From Methylocystis sp. SC2 (GTDB lineage Bacteria > Pseudomonadota > Alphaproteobacteria > Rhizobiales > Beijerinckiaceae): a stretch of 64,000 bases of DNA. Within the stretch, counting starts at the first letter, position 1; each line of letters starts with the position of its first letter. Positions 26,282-33,723 of this stretch are shown piece after piece. The stretch lies in NCBI RefSeq assembly GCF_000304315.1, contig NC_018485.1, positions 2,388,501 through 2,452,500 of the forward strand. Reading direction: 5' to 3'. The position numbers and the translations under genes are program-made. The notes under the pieces are model-generated. The model worked only from the letters and a program-made list of their open reading frames with translations. It was not told the origin of the DNA and did not search any database.

Positions 26282-26806
26282 TCATGGCGCGACATGCGCT
26301 TCGTCGCGCTTCGCGCCAAAAATGAGCGAACGTCGATCCAGCACAGCGGGTCTGCGCGCCGCGGCCTCCCGCGCATCTGTCGGAGCGGGATCGAACAATT
26401 GGTCGAGCGCGGCGAGCGCGACGGCGCGCGCCGCGGCGTGATCGGCAAACTCGTCCATCGGCGAAAAGAGCGAGCAGCTGTCGACGCGGCCGAAGCCTTC
26501 GAGCCGTCCAACGACAAAGCCCACGCGCCCGGCGGTCAGCGGCCAATAGGCCGTTTCGCCTGGAGCCTTCGGCGGGAGTTCCTCGGCGTCCGCGGCGCAG
26601 ATCATAAGGTTCATGAACCAGGGCGTGAGAATGACGCCGAGCGCGTGGCCGCCATAGGGCCGGAAGCCGATCGCTTCGATCTCCAGCGCCGGATTGCAGA
26701 TCGGCAGATCGCGCATCGCTACATGGACGCGCCGGTAGTGATCGGCGAGCCGCGCGCCGGCGAGCGTCGCCGCCGCTTCGCGCGCGGCGTCAACCATCGC
26801 GCTCAT
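26282..26806 (-). CDS. hupJ: [NiFe]-hydrogenase assembly chaperone HupJ (HybE family)
   Basis: A 174-residue protein of the HupJ/HybE family, which bind the hydrogenase subunits during assembly. Family-like segments include NPALEIEAIGFRPYGGHALG and VILTPWFMNLMI, then PAGRVGFVVGRLEGFG-like text (TAGRVGFVVGRLEG). A GAGG ribosome binding site lies before the ATG, which overlaps the rubredoxin gene by 17 bases. Confidence 0.9.
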   Translation of the reverse strand: MSAMVDAAREAAATLAGARLADHYRRVHVAMRDLPICNPALEIEAIGFRPYGGHALGVILTPWFMNLMICAADAEELPPKAPGETAYWPLTAGRVGFVVGRLEGFGRVDSCSLFSPMDEFADHAAARAVALAALDQLFDPAPTDAREAAARRPAVLDRRSLIFGAKRDEAHVAP

Positions 26807-27008
26807 CGGCGAGCCTCATGAATTTCGCCTGCGGCGCGTCGCAATTCGGACAGCGCCAATATGCGGGCAGCGCGCTGAAGGAGACGCCGGGCGGAATCTG
26901 CCAGACGTCGTCGCCAGCGGCGGGATCATAGACATGCCAGCACACGCCGCATTCCATTTTGGCGCCGCCGTCCAAATCGCGAGGCGCATCGAAATTCTCG
27001 AAGCTCAT
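26790..27008 (-). CDS. hupI: Hydrogenase-associated rubredoxin HupI
   Basis: A 72-residue rubredoxin with the two iron-binding knuckles, CGVC near residue 20 and CPNC near residue 53, and the aromatic WxCP context (YWRCPNCDAPQAKF). In Rhizobium HupI is needed for making active HupS iron-sulfur centres in air. It overlaps hupH by ATGA. Confidence 0.95.
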   Translation of the reverse strand: MSFENFDAPRDLDGGAKMECGVCWHVYDPAAGDDVWQIPPGVSFSALPAYWRCPNCDAPQAKFMRLADERDG

Positions 27009-27862
27009 TGGAAATAGGCCTCATGAATCTCGCGGAGCCGCTCGCTCGAATCATGAAAATCCTCGGTCGCCGCCAAAGCGACGACAGGCACGCCGCCGAT
27101 TTCGAGCGTATCGAGAACGATCTCGTCCATGGCGTTGAAATATTGCACGGACCAGACGTGGCGCGTCGCCGTCGCATGAATGCGGCATTTGCCGTAGCCG
27201 CGCGACACAAGGCCGACAGGCCCTTCGCCGAGCGACGTCTGCAGAAAGCCCATGTCCTGCGGCGTCATCGGAAACAGCATGAAATTGACGATGTGAGACG
27301 CGTCTCCTGGCGTGAAGGACATGACCCGCCCACGGATTTCCGCCAGCAGCGGCATGACGTTCATGGCGCCTTCGGGCGCTTCGCCAAAGGAAACGTCGCG
27401 CGCGTTGACGATCGCCGCGCGCTTCACAACCTCGGGGACGTCGCCGACCTCGAGATAATCGCCGACAAGCCGATCATCGGCGTCGCTGAAGCGCACGCGC
27501 CAAAGGCCGGCCATGGTCGACTCCGCGATTTGCGCGGTGACGCCGTCCGGCAGCGCGACGACGCCGCTCACCTCGCCCGCGCCGAGCGCCTGGTCAAGGA
27601 GTTCGCGCTCGTCCGCCGTGCGATCGGTGATGTCGAAGAGACGGCCTTGCTCTTCCGCCTTCTGAAGGGCGAGCGCCTGCGCGAGTTCGAGGAGAAGGCT
27701 TCCAACATCGGCGCAACGACGAATGAGGTCTTCCGACTCTCTTTTCGCGAGGCCCCCGAGACGTCGTCTGGCGCCCGCGGAAAGATCCTCGTCGAGGCCG
27801 ATCGGCGCGATCGTCATCGCCTCTTCGGCGCCTTCCGGCGCCACCCAAAATCCTGCTTTCAC
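27005..27862 (-). CDS. hupH: Hydrogenase expression/assembly protein HupH (HyaF family)
   Basis: A 285-residue HupH/HyaF-family protein. It contains the conserved region around VMPLLAEIRGR and HIVNFMLFPMTPQDM, and a C-terminal half with SRGYGKCRIHATATRHVW. The family assists small-subunit maturation. The start is GTG at 27862 with GGGAG upstream, 3 bases after hupG. Confidence 0.92.
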   Translation of the reverse strand: MKAGFWVAPEGAEEAMTIAPIGLDEDLSAGARRRLGGLAKRESEDLIRRCADVGSLLLELAQALALQKAEEQGRLFDITDRTADERELLDQALGAGEVSGVVALPDGVTAQIAESTMAGLWRVRFSDADDRLVGDYLEVGDVPEVVKRAAIVNARDVSFGEAPEGAMNVMPLLAEIRGRVMSFTPGDASHIVNFMLFPMTPQDMGFLQTSLGEGPVGLVSRGYGKCRIHATATRHVWSVQYFNAMDEIVLDTLEIGGVPVVALAATEDFHDSSERLREIHEAYFQ

Positions 27863-27865
27863 GGG

Positions 27866-28303
27866 TCAGGCTCCCGCGCTGAAGGAAATCTCGACCTGCG
27901 GCCTCTTCGGCCCGGCGAGCACAGGCGCGCAAGGGTCGAGAAAACCCTCGATCTTCGCGATGTAATCGGCCCAGTCCCAAATCTTCGGGAGGACGCCGAC
28001 GGGATCGCGGCCGCGCATGACGACGAGGCTTGGCGACACATAGGCGTGAAGCCGCGGACGCAGTCTATCTTCGGCTTCGGGCGCGATCACGGCGCCGCGC
28101 AGCCGATCCGAAAAATGCGCCAACAGTTCCGGCAGCACGACCGCGACATCGCCGGTCTCGGGACGATTCGCGCCCTCGCCGGAAAGGAACAGCAGGGCCT
28201 GCGCGCGCTCCTTGGACACGCCATCGAGAAACGCTTCGAGGCTCAACTCGTCCACGAGCGGCAGCCGCGCCTGTTCGATCAGGCGCCGCAGCAAAGGCGA
28301 CAT
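27866..28303 (-). CDS. hupG: Hydrogenase assembly protein HupG (HyaE family)
   Basis: A 145-residue thioredoxin-fold protein of the HupG/HyaE family. It lacks a CxxC active site, as expected for HyaE, and has the family-like RLHAYVSPSLVVMRGRDPVG strand and a final KIWDWADYIAKIEGFL helix. HyaE and HupG bind the Tat leader of the small subunit. It is the first gene of the long operon. The ATG at 28303 has GGAGGAG just upstream, which decides against the ATG 13 codons earlier. Confidence 0.92.
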   Translation of the reverse strand: MSPLLRRLIEQARLPLVDELSLEAFLDGVSKERAQALLFLSGEGANRPETGDVAVVLPELLAHFSDRLRGAVIAPEAEDRLRPRLHAYVSPSLVVMRGRDPVGVLPKIWDWADYIAKIEGFLDPCAPVLAGPKRPQVEISFSAGA

Positions 28304-28338
28304 CGGCACTCCTCCCAACTTTCTTTTTTGGAGAAATT

Positions 28339-28353
28339 GCAATCAAGGCGCCA
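28339..28353 (-). promoter_or_regulatory. Sigma-54 (-24/-12) promoter candidate for the hupG-to-hupV operon
   Basis: On the minus strand this reads TGGCGC-CTTGA-TTGC, one mismatch from TGGCAC-N5-TTGC with exact spacing. It lies 36 bases upstream of the hupG ATG, so a start about 12 bases downstream would leave a short leader that includes the GGAGGAG site. AT-rich DNA lies upstream (28375-28415). Its resemblance to the hupS promoter suggests both units are under HoxA. Confidence 0.7.
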
Positions 28354-28937
28354 AGGCCGGCGCCAGTGGCGCATTTTTAACTAATCATTGAAATTAAAAG
28401 TGTTTTTAAGACTTTTGAATTCATGAGCCGCTGTTAAGATGGAAGATTACTTTTCATTTAGATAAGAAAGTTTCCAATCGGTTCAGCGGAGGAGGATACT
28501 TGGGCGTTGTGGGGAAAGGCGGTAGCGCTCCTCCGCATCGTCTTCCGGTTCTGGTTTGAGATATTGAGGCAGAACAGCCGATATCTTCGTGACGGCCTGC
28601 CTTGCGGGCGGCGTGAGACAGCCCGTCGCCCGTGCCGCGCGCCACCCATTTGGCGCCGAGCGCGAGAGGATCGATTTGTTCCTCCGACAACATCATCGGC
28701 GCTCATAGGGCGCGCCCAGGGAAACGCCGGCTCGCGCGCGTTCTTTCTATTTCGCGCGCTACGCCACCAATTTAAAGCTCACATCTAGAGCGCTTCCCGA
28801 TCACATGGAATCATGTGATCGAAAAGGAATCGCTCAAAATCAAACCGTTGGAGCAGGTTCTCATCGAAAAAGTCTGTCAACTTTTTCGAAACCTGCTCTA
28901 AAGGGCGCGACCGGAGCGCCCACACTTGTGAGCCCCC
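28354..28937. other. Upstream region of the hydrogenase locus
   Basis: About 580 bases without a convincing gene. The left part is AT-rich, as expected upstream of a sigma-54 promoter. An 80-codon open frame on the minus strand (28454-28696) has no recognised domain and no good start. The second copy of the 114-bp repeat occupies 28789-28902. Confidence 0.5.
28789..28902. repeat. Interspersed palindromic repeat, copy 2
   Basis: About 93% identical, in the same orientation, to the copy at 1861-1974, with the same two hairpins (GATCACATG/CATGTGATC and GAAAAAGT/ACTTTTTC). It lies between the divergent-side region of hupG and the end of the DUF1801 gene. Confidence 0.8.
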
Positions 28938-29534
28938 TCAAATTTTCTCCCCAGGCAACCGACTCGCCTGCCGGACCCAATCGGCGAATTGCGCCTCGTC
29001 GATTGCGTCGCCCTCATGGATGTCGAGGTAGCGGACGTGCTTCTGCGTGGAGGCGCCTGGTGGCGGCGGCGTGAGATCCGCGCCGCGGAAGAACGCCACC
29101 CTCACGTATTTTGTGAAGCAGTGAAAGCTCAGGCTCCAGACATTGTCCTCGACGCCATAGAAGGGGGAATTCCATTTTACGGCCTTCTTCATCTCTGGTA
29201 CGGCCGCGATGATGAGTCGATCGAGCCGACGGCCGACGTCCTGTTTCCAGCCCGGCAAGGCGACGATGTAGGCCTGGACGAAAGCGTCGCCGTAGCCCTT
29301 CGGGATCTGCGGATTGCCGCCCGCAAGGAGGGCGGGTTTGACGGCGTAGGCATTGGTGTGCGTCCGATCGGTTGTGGTCGTCTTCCCGACCGTCGACACG
29401 CCGGAATTCTTCTTGCCCACCCCTTTCGATTTGCCGGAGGACTTGTCAGCCATTTGTGTCGCCACTTCCATGTAGGTTTGGACGGACTCGAATCCGGCGT
29501 CGACGCACTGGCGCTTCGATTCGGACATGGGCAT
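28938..29534 (-). CDS. DUF1801 (YdhG-like) domain protein
   Basis: A 198-residue soluble protein. The C-terminal two thirds fit the DUF1801 fold: VGRRLDRLIIAAVPEMKKAVKWNSPFYG, then SLSFHCFTKYVRVAFFRGADL. The N-terminal 70 residues are Ser/Thr/Lys-rich (SSGKSKGVGKKNSG) and probably disordered. No catalytic function is known for the family. An internal ATG at 29453 is a possible alternative start. Confidence 0.75.
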   Translation of the reverse strand: MPMSESKRQCVDAGFESVQTYMEVATQMADKSSGKSKGVGKKNSGVSTVGKTTTTDRTHTNAYAVKPALLAGGNPQIPKGYGDAFVQAYIVALPGWKQDVGRRLDRLIIAAVPEMKKAVKWNSPFYGVEDNVWSLSFHCFTKYVRVAFFRGADLTPPPPGASTQKHVRYLDIHEGDAIDEAQFADWVRQASRLPGEKI

Positions 29535-29798
29535 TTCGCTTCGGCGACGTCAATGCGTGATTGATTGAGCGTAAAACCCACGCGCGCAATCGCCCGGAAG
29601 AACGGCCTCCAGGTGCGGCGCGCAAGCGACATGGCGGCCCGGTCCGAAAATGCGCCGATCCGCAGCCGCTTCGATATCTGCTTCCAGCGTCTCGGCAGGG
29701 CGCCACATGCTCCAGCGGCCGCGAAACAAATTCGGAGCTTGACGCCGGCGATCAGGCCATTTATTTAACCTTAGAATTATATAACCGATAGGAAAATT

Positions 29799-30143
29799 AT
29801 GCCAGACCCTCTGAGCGCTACGCTCGCCGCTTTGGCGGACCCGACACGGCGCGCCATCCTGGCCCGGCTGGCGCAAGGCGAGGCGTCCGTCAACGAACTC
29901 TCCGCGCCCTTTTCCATCAGCCAGCCGGCGATTTCGAAACACCTCAAGGTTTTGGAGCGTGCTGGCCTCATCAGCCGCGGGCGGCTTGCGCAGTCTCGGC
30001 CGTGCCGGTTGGAGGCGGCGCCGCTGCGCGATCTGTCCGGGTGGCTGGAGACCTACCGTCGCTTCTGGGATCAAAGCTTCGACCGTCTCGACGCCTATCT
30101 GAACGAACTGCAGAAGGGGAATCCCGATGAGCCTCGCAACTGA
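29799..30143 (+). CDS. ArsR-family winged-helix repressor
   Basis: A 114-residue ArsR-type regulator without a Cys metal site. Seen: LAALADPTRRAILARLAQGE, the recognition helix segment ISQPAISKHLKVLERAGLI and the wing. Short proteins of this type next to SRPBCC (AHSA1) genes usually repress their own operon. AT-rich DNA precedes it, with AGGA before the ATG. It overlaps the next gene by 17 bases. Confidence 0.9.
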   Translation: MPDPLSATLAALADPTRRAILARLAQGEASVNELSAPFSISQPAISKHLKVLERAGLISRGRLAQSRPCRLEAAPLRDLSGWLETYRRFWDQSFDRLDAYLNELQKGNPDEPRN

Positions 30144-31029
30144 CTTGTCTTGCCCGACGCTTGTCGTTTCGCGTCATTTCGCCGCGCCGCCGGAGCTTCT
30201 CTTCGACGCCTGGTTTGATCCGAAGGCCGTCGGCGCATGGCTGTTCGCTACGCCTGGCGGCGTCTCGAAACATGTCGAGATTGACGCGCGCGTCGGCGGC
30301 GGTTTCGCGATTCAGGAGCAACGCGGCGAGATATTGGCGACGCATTTCGGCGAATACCGCGAAATCCTCCGTCCCCGTCGAATCGTTTTCACTTTCGGAA
30401 GCAGCAAGGATGGTCCCTTCAGCGTCGTGACCGTGGACATCAAACCAGACGGCGCAGGAAGCGTCCTCACGCTCACGCATCGCCTCTTGCCGGAATGGGC
30501 GTCGGTCGACGTCAGCGTGCGCGCCGGCTGGGAAAGCGCTCTCGAAGGATTGGCGCGCGCTACGGGTGAGGACGGCGACGGCCATACGTTGGTCATACAT
30601 CGAACCTTCGACGCACCGCGAATTCTCGTGTGGAAGGCTTGGACGGAAGCCAACCATCTGCTGCGCTGGATGTGCCCTGCGGCGTTCAAGGTGCTGTTCG
30701 CCGAGAATGATCTGCGCATCGGCGGCAAATGGCGTTCGGGCATGCGCTCGCCGGAAGGCGAGGACTTCATCCATTGCGGAGAATATCTGGAAATCGAGAA
30801 ACCTTCGCGTCTTGTCTTTACGCACACATGGGAGAGCAACCGCCTTGAACCGCGCGCGAACACCAAGATCACCGTGGTTCTCAATGAAATTGGCGGCAAG
30901 ACCCAGATGATCTTCATCCATGCAGGCCTCGCGACCGAAGAGTCCGCGTGCTCGCATCAACATGGCTGGACCGGCGCGTTCGAGAATCTCGCGCAACTTG
31001 CGAGCGAACTCGTCCAGAAAATTCACTGA
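30127..31029 (+). CDS. Tandem AHSA1/SRPBCC-domain protein
   Basis: A 300-residue protein with two copies of the START-like AHSA1 fold in tandem (about 10-145 and 155-295). Each begins with a hallmark VxRxFxAPxELxFxAW segment (SRHFAAPPELLFDAWF and HRTFDAPRILVWKAWT). Such domains bind small hydrophobic ligands. The two halves are normally separate proteins, so this is a fusion or duplication. It is coupled to the ArsR regulator; the ligand is unknown. Confidence 0.85.
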   Translation: MSLATDLSCPTLVVSRHFAAPPELLFDAWFDPKAVGAWLFATPGGVSKHVEIDARVGGGFAIQEQRGEILATHFGEYREILRPRRIVFTFGSSKDGPFSVVTVDIKPDGAGSVLTLTHRLLPEWASVDVSVRAGWESALEGLARATGEDGDGHTLVIHRTFDAPRILVWKAWTEANHLLRWMCPAAFKVLFAENDLRIGGKWRSGMRSPEGEDFIHCGEYLEIEKPSRLVFTHTWESNRLEPRANTKITVVLNEIGGKTQMIFIHAGLATEESACSHQHGWTGAFENLAQLASELVQKIH

Positions 31030-31193
31030 AGGCGTCTCGACATGCAACCAAGCGGCTATTGTCGCAATGGGTGGGCCGTTAGGCAAACGCATTTCACGCA
31101 TTTCCCTGGAGGATCCATCGAAGTGATGACGCCGATGCTTCCGATACCAGGCGGCTAATCGCCCTTTGATCGTCAACACAGGAATCGAACACG

Positions 31194-31601
31194 ATGAAAA
31201 TTACGGTTGAAGCGACGGTGGCATCGCCGATCGAACACGTCTGGCGCGCCTATACGAACCCTGACGACATCAAACGATGGAATGCCGCGTCCGACGATTG
31301 GCACACGACGGCTGCAACGGTTGATTTGCGTGAGGGAGGAATGTTTTCTTCGCGCATGGAAGCCAAAGATGGCAGCATGGGTTTCGACTTTGCCGGGACC
31401 TACACGAAGATCGTTGCGCCAAGACTCATAGAATACCTCTTCGGCGATCGAACGGCCTCGGTCGAATTCACTGACGCCGAAGCGGGCGTCAATGTGCGGG
31501 TGACATTTGACGCGGAGGCGACGCATTCGATCGAGCAGCAGCGCGGCGGTTGGCAGGCGATCCTCAACAACTTCGCTCGCTATGTCGAAAGATCGCACTA
31601 A
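31194..31601 (+). CDS. SRPBCC/AHSA1-domain protein
   Basis: A 135-residue single-domain protein of the same START-like superfamily. It opens VEATVASPIEHVWRAYTNPDDIKRWN-like (EATVASPIEHVWRAYTNP) and ends with a helix carrying QRGGWQAILNNFARYVE. It lies 164 bases after the tandem-domain gene and 11 bases before another SRPBCC gene. Confidence 0.85.
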   Translation: MKITVEATVASPIEHVWRAYTNPDDIKRWNAASDDWHTTAATVDLREGGMFSSRMEAKDGSMGFDFAGTYTKIVAPRLIEYLFGDRTASVEFTDAEAGVNVRVTFDAEATHSIEQQRGGWQAILNNFARYVERSH

Positions 31602-31612
31602 GGAGATTCGTG

Positions 31613-32137
31613 ATGCTCATATTCTTCGCCTGCTTGGTCGGCCTTCTCGGCGCAGTGCTGTTTTATGCTTCGACAAAGCCGAACGAATGCAATTTTTCAC
31701 GGTCGATCCACATCTTGGCGCCGCCCGAGAAGATATTTCCGCTGATCGACGATCCGCGCGCCATGAACGAATGGAACCCTTTCGTGAAGGCCGATCCAAA
31801 CATCAAGCTCTCCTATAGCGGCCCGCCAAACGGAGTCGGCGCCGCCAATGATTTCGACGGCAATAACAAGGTCGGCGCCGGCCGGGCGGAAATCATCGAG
31901 TCTGCGCCTTCGTCGAAAGTTGTCGTGGCGCTGCGCATGGATCGACCGATGAAATGCCAGAACCGTGTCGAGTTCACGATTGTCCCGAACGGGAACGGCA
32001 CCGACGTCACTTGGGCAATGAGCGGCAAGCAACCATTCATGGGGAAGTTGTTCAGCGTTTTCGTCAACACCGAGAAAATGGTCTCGAGCGCTTTTGAGAC
32101 CGGTCTCGCCGATTTGAAGGCGAGAGCTGAAGCTTAA
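31613..32137 (+). CDS. Membrane-anchored SRPBCC-family protein
   Basis: A 174-residue protein with an N-terminal hydrophobic helix (MLIFFACLVGLLGAVLFY) that acts as signal or anchor, followed by a polyketide-cyclase-like SRPBCC domain (SIHILAPPEKIFPLIDDPRAM, then VTWAMSGKQPF). The ATG at 31613 follows an AAGGAG site and begins the hydrophobic helix. It is the third SRPBCC gene in a row. Confidence 0.82.
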   Translation: MLIFFACLVGLLGAVLFYASTKPNECNFSRSIHILAPPEKIFPLIDDPRAMNEWNPFVKADPNIKLSYSGPPNGVGAANDFDGNNKVGAGRAEIIESAPSSKVVVALRMDRPMKCQNRVEFTIVPNGNGTDVTWAMSGKQPFMGKLFSVFVNTEKMVSSAFETGLADLKARAEA

Positions 32138-32274
32138 ATCATTTGTGGAGCACGCCGACGGCCCCACGCAAAAGGTTCGCGGCTGTCTCCGGTGCGACAC
32201 GAGGCCAAGGAAGCAGCCAGCTTTATGTCTCGCTCATTCCTAATTCGCGCATTCCAAAAAAATTTCGCCACGCA

Positions 32275-32301
32275 TGTCACGCTGAGGATAGCTGTCTTGT
32301 C
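32275..32301 (+). promoter_or_regulatory. Candidate ECF41-type promoter
   Basis: TGTCACG, 16 bases, then TGTC. ECF41 sigma factors are reported to read a TGTCACA -35 element and a CGTC -10 element at about this distance, so there is one mismatch in each element. It lies 35 bases upstream of the ABM gene that is coupled to an ECF41-type sigma gene, which would make the pair autoregulated. Confidence 0.45.
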
Positions 32302-32335
32302 ATGACTTTGCCGACGCCTGTCGAAGGAGATTACG

Positions 32336-32674
32336 ATGGCCAGTCACGAAGTTGCGAAAATTGACGCCGACGCCGCCTGCGTGACGCTCATCAATGTCTA
32401 CGAAGTGGAGCCGGAAAAGCAGGCCGACCTTGTGCGCCTGCTGTCCGAGGCGACCGAGACGGTCTTCCGACGGCAACCGGGCTTCGTCTCAGTCAGCGTC
32501 CACAGCGCCATGGACGGCAAGCGGATCGTGAACTATGCCCAGTGGGCGTCGAAGGAGCATTTCGAGGACTTCATGAAGAAGCCCGAAACCCAGCAAAAGT
32601 TGAAACAATTCGCGGCCCTTGTGAAAACAGTATCGCCTGGTCTTTACAAGGTGAACGCCGTGCACGCGGAATGA
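32336..32674 (+). CDS. Antibiotic biosynthesis monooxygenase (ABM) domain protein
   Basis: A 112-residue ferredoxin-like-fold protein of the ABM family. Seen: VTLINVYEVEPEKQADLVRLL, then QPGFVSVSVHSAMDGKRIVNYAQW and KEHFEDFMKKPE. The family includes cofactor-free monooxygenases and haem-degrading enzymes. The start has AAGGAG. Its stop overlaps the start of the sigma gene by 4 bases (ATGA). Confidence 0.87.
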   Translation: MASHEVAKIDADAACVTLINVYEVEPEKQADLVRLLSEATETVFRRQPGFVSVSVHSAMDGKRIVNYAQWASKEHFEDFMKKPETQQKLKQFAALVKTVSPGLYKVNAVHAE

Positions 32675-33711
32675 TCGTCAAAGAGCGTCAACCCGACATG
32701 TCGGAAATGAATCCCGACAGGGTCTTTGCGCGCCAGCGTCCGCGGTTGGTTCGGCTCGCCTACCGGATGTTGGGAACGATCGCGGACGCGGAGGACGTGG
32801 TTCAGGATGCTTGGCTGCGTTGGCTCGCGACGGATCGAGAGGCGGTGCGCGATCCGTCGGCCTTCCTGCGCACGATCGTCACACACCTTTGCCTGAACGA
32901 ACTCAAATCCGCGAGGCGCCGGCGCGAGATCTATATCGGACCATGGTTGCCGGAGCCGATTGTCGAACCGGAAAACGCGGAAGACGGGATCGACGACATC
33001 ACGTTGCCGCTGATGGTGGCGCTGGAAAGCCTGTCGCCGCTGGAACGGGCCGCCTTCCTGCTGCACGACGTGTTCGGCGCCGGTTTCGACGAGGTCGCTG
33101 AAACGATCGGCCGCGAAACGGCGACCTGTCGAAAACTGGCCAGTCGCGCGCGAGAACGACTTCGCTCGGCCCGGCCACGGTTTCCAGTCGCCAAGGAGCA
33201 TGGCCTGAAGATCGCGTCCGCCTTCTTCGCCGCCTCCCGAAGCGGCGACATCGAAGCGCTGCGGTCGCTGCTGGCGGAGGATGTCGTCGCCTATGCGGAC
33301 GGCGGCGGCAAGGTTTCCGCGTCGCCGCAGCCGCTGGTTGGCCTTCGTAGAGTGCTGGAGCGCCACGCAGCCCTTGCTCGCGGTTTCACGGTGACCCCGT
33401 CTCGACTGATCCGCTATGGCGTCATCAGCGGCTTGCCAGGATTCGTCTCGATCGAGGCCGAGGGCGTCCTGCAGACGACGGCCTTGCAGATCGAGCAAGG
33501 GAAGGTCGTCGGCCTCTACGTCACGCGAAATCCCGACAAGCTGCGACATTTGCGGATGTTTTCGCAGGAGGTGATGGAGGCGCTGGCGCTTGGCGCCAAA
33601 GGCGCGGCGGCGGCGCGTCCAGAATATGCGCGCACCAGCCGCCGAGAACGCGGGCGGTTTCGAATAAGCGCTACCGGGGGCGGGGAGGGGGTGGCGGTCG
33701 GGCCGATTTAA
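32671..33711 (+). CDS. ECF41-type sigma factor with C-terminal SnoaL-like domain
   Basis: A 346-residue protein. Region 2 (RLAYRMLGTIADAEDVVQDAW, about 24-45), region 4 (LSPLERAAFLLHDVFGAGFDEVAETIGR, then CRKLASRARERLR), and then an NTF2/SnoaL-like domain (about 175-300) that in ECF41 proteins replaces a separate anti-sigma factor and modulates activity. The last 40 residues are basic and low complexity. It is coupled to the ABM protein; targets of ECF41 are usually the neighbouring oxidoreductase gene. Confidence 0.88.
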   Translation: MIVKERQPDMSEMNPDRVFARQRPRLVRLAYRMLGTIADAEDVVQDAWLRWLATDREAVRDPSAFLRTIVTHLCLNELKSARRRREIYIGPWLPEPIVEPENAEDGIDDITLPLMVALESLSPLERAAFLLHDVFGAGFDEVAETIGRETATCRKLASRARERLRSARPRFPVAKEHGLKIASAFFAASRSGDIEALRSLLAEDVVAYADGGGKVSASPQPLVGLRRVLERHAALARGFTVTPSRLIRYGVISGLPGFVSIEAEGVLQTTALQIEQGKVVGLYVTRNPDKLRHLRMFSQEVMEALALGAKGAAAARPEYARTSRRERGRFRISATGGGEGVAVGPI

Positions 33712-33723
33712 AATGAATCCGCT

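Noticed and set aside
28454..28706. Two overlapping 80-codon frames on the minus strand upstream of hupG
   Set aside because: No recognised domain, no convincing ribosome binding site, and the region looks regulatory.
32143..32364. A 73-codon frame between the SRPBCC gene and the ABM gene
   Set aside because: It overlaps the ABM start and the candidate promoter, and shows no domain.
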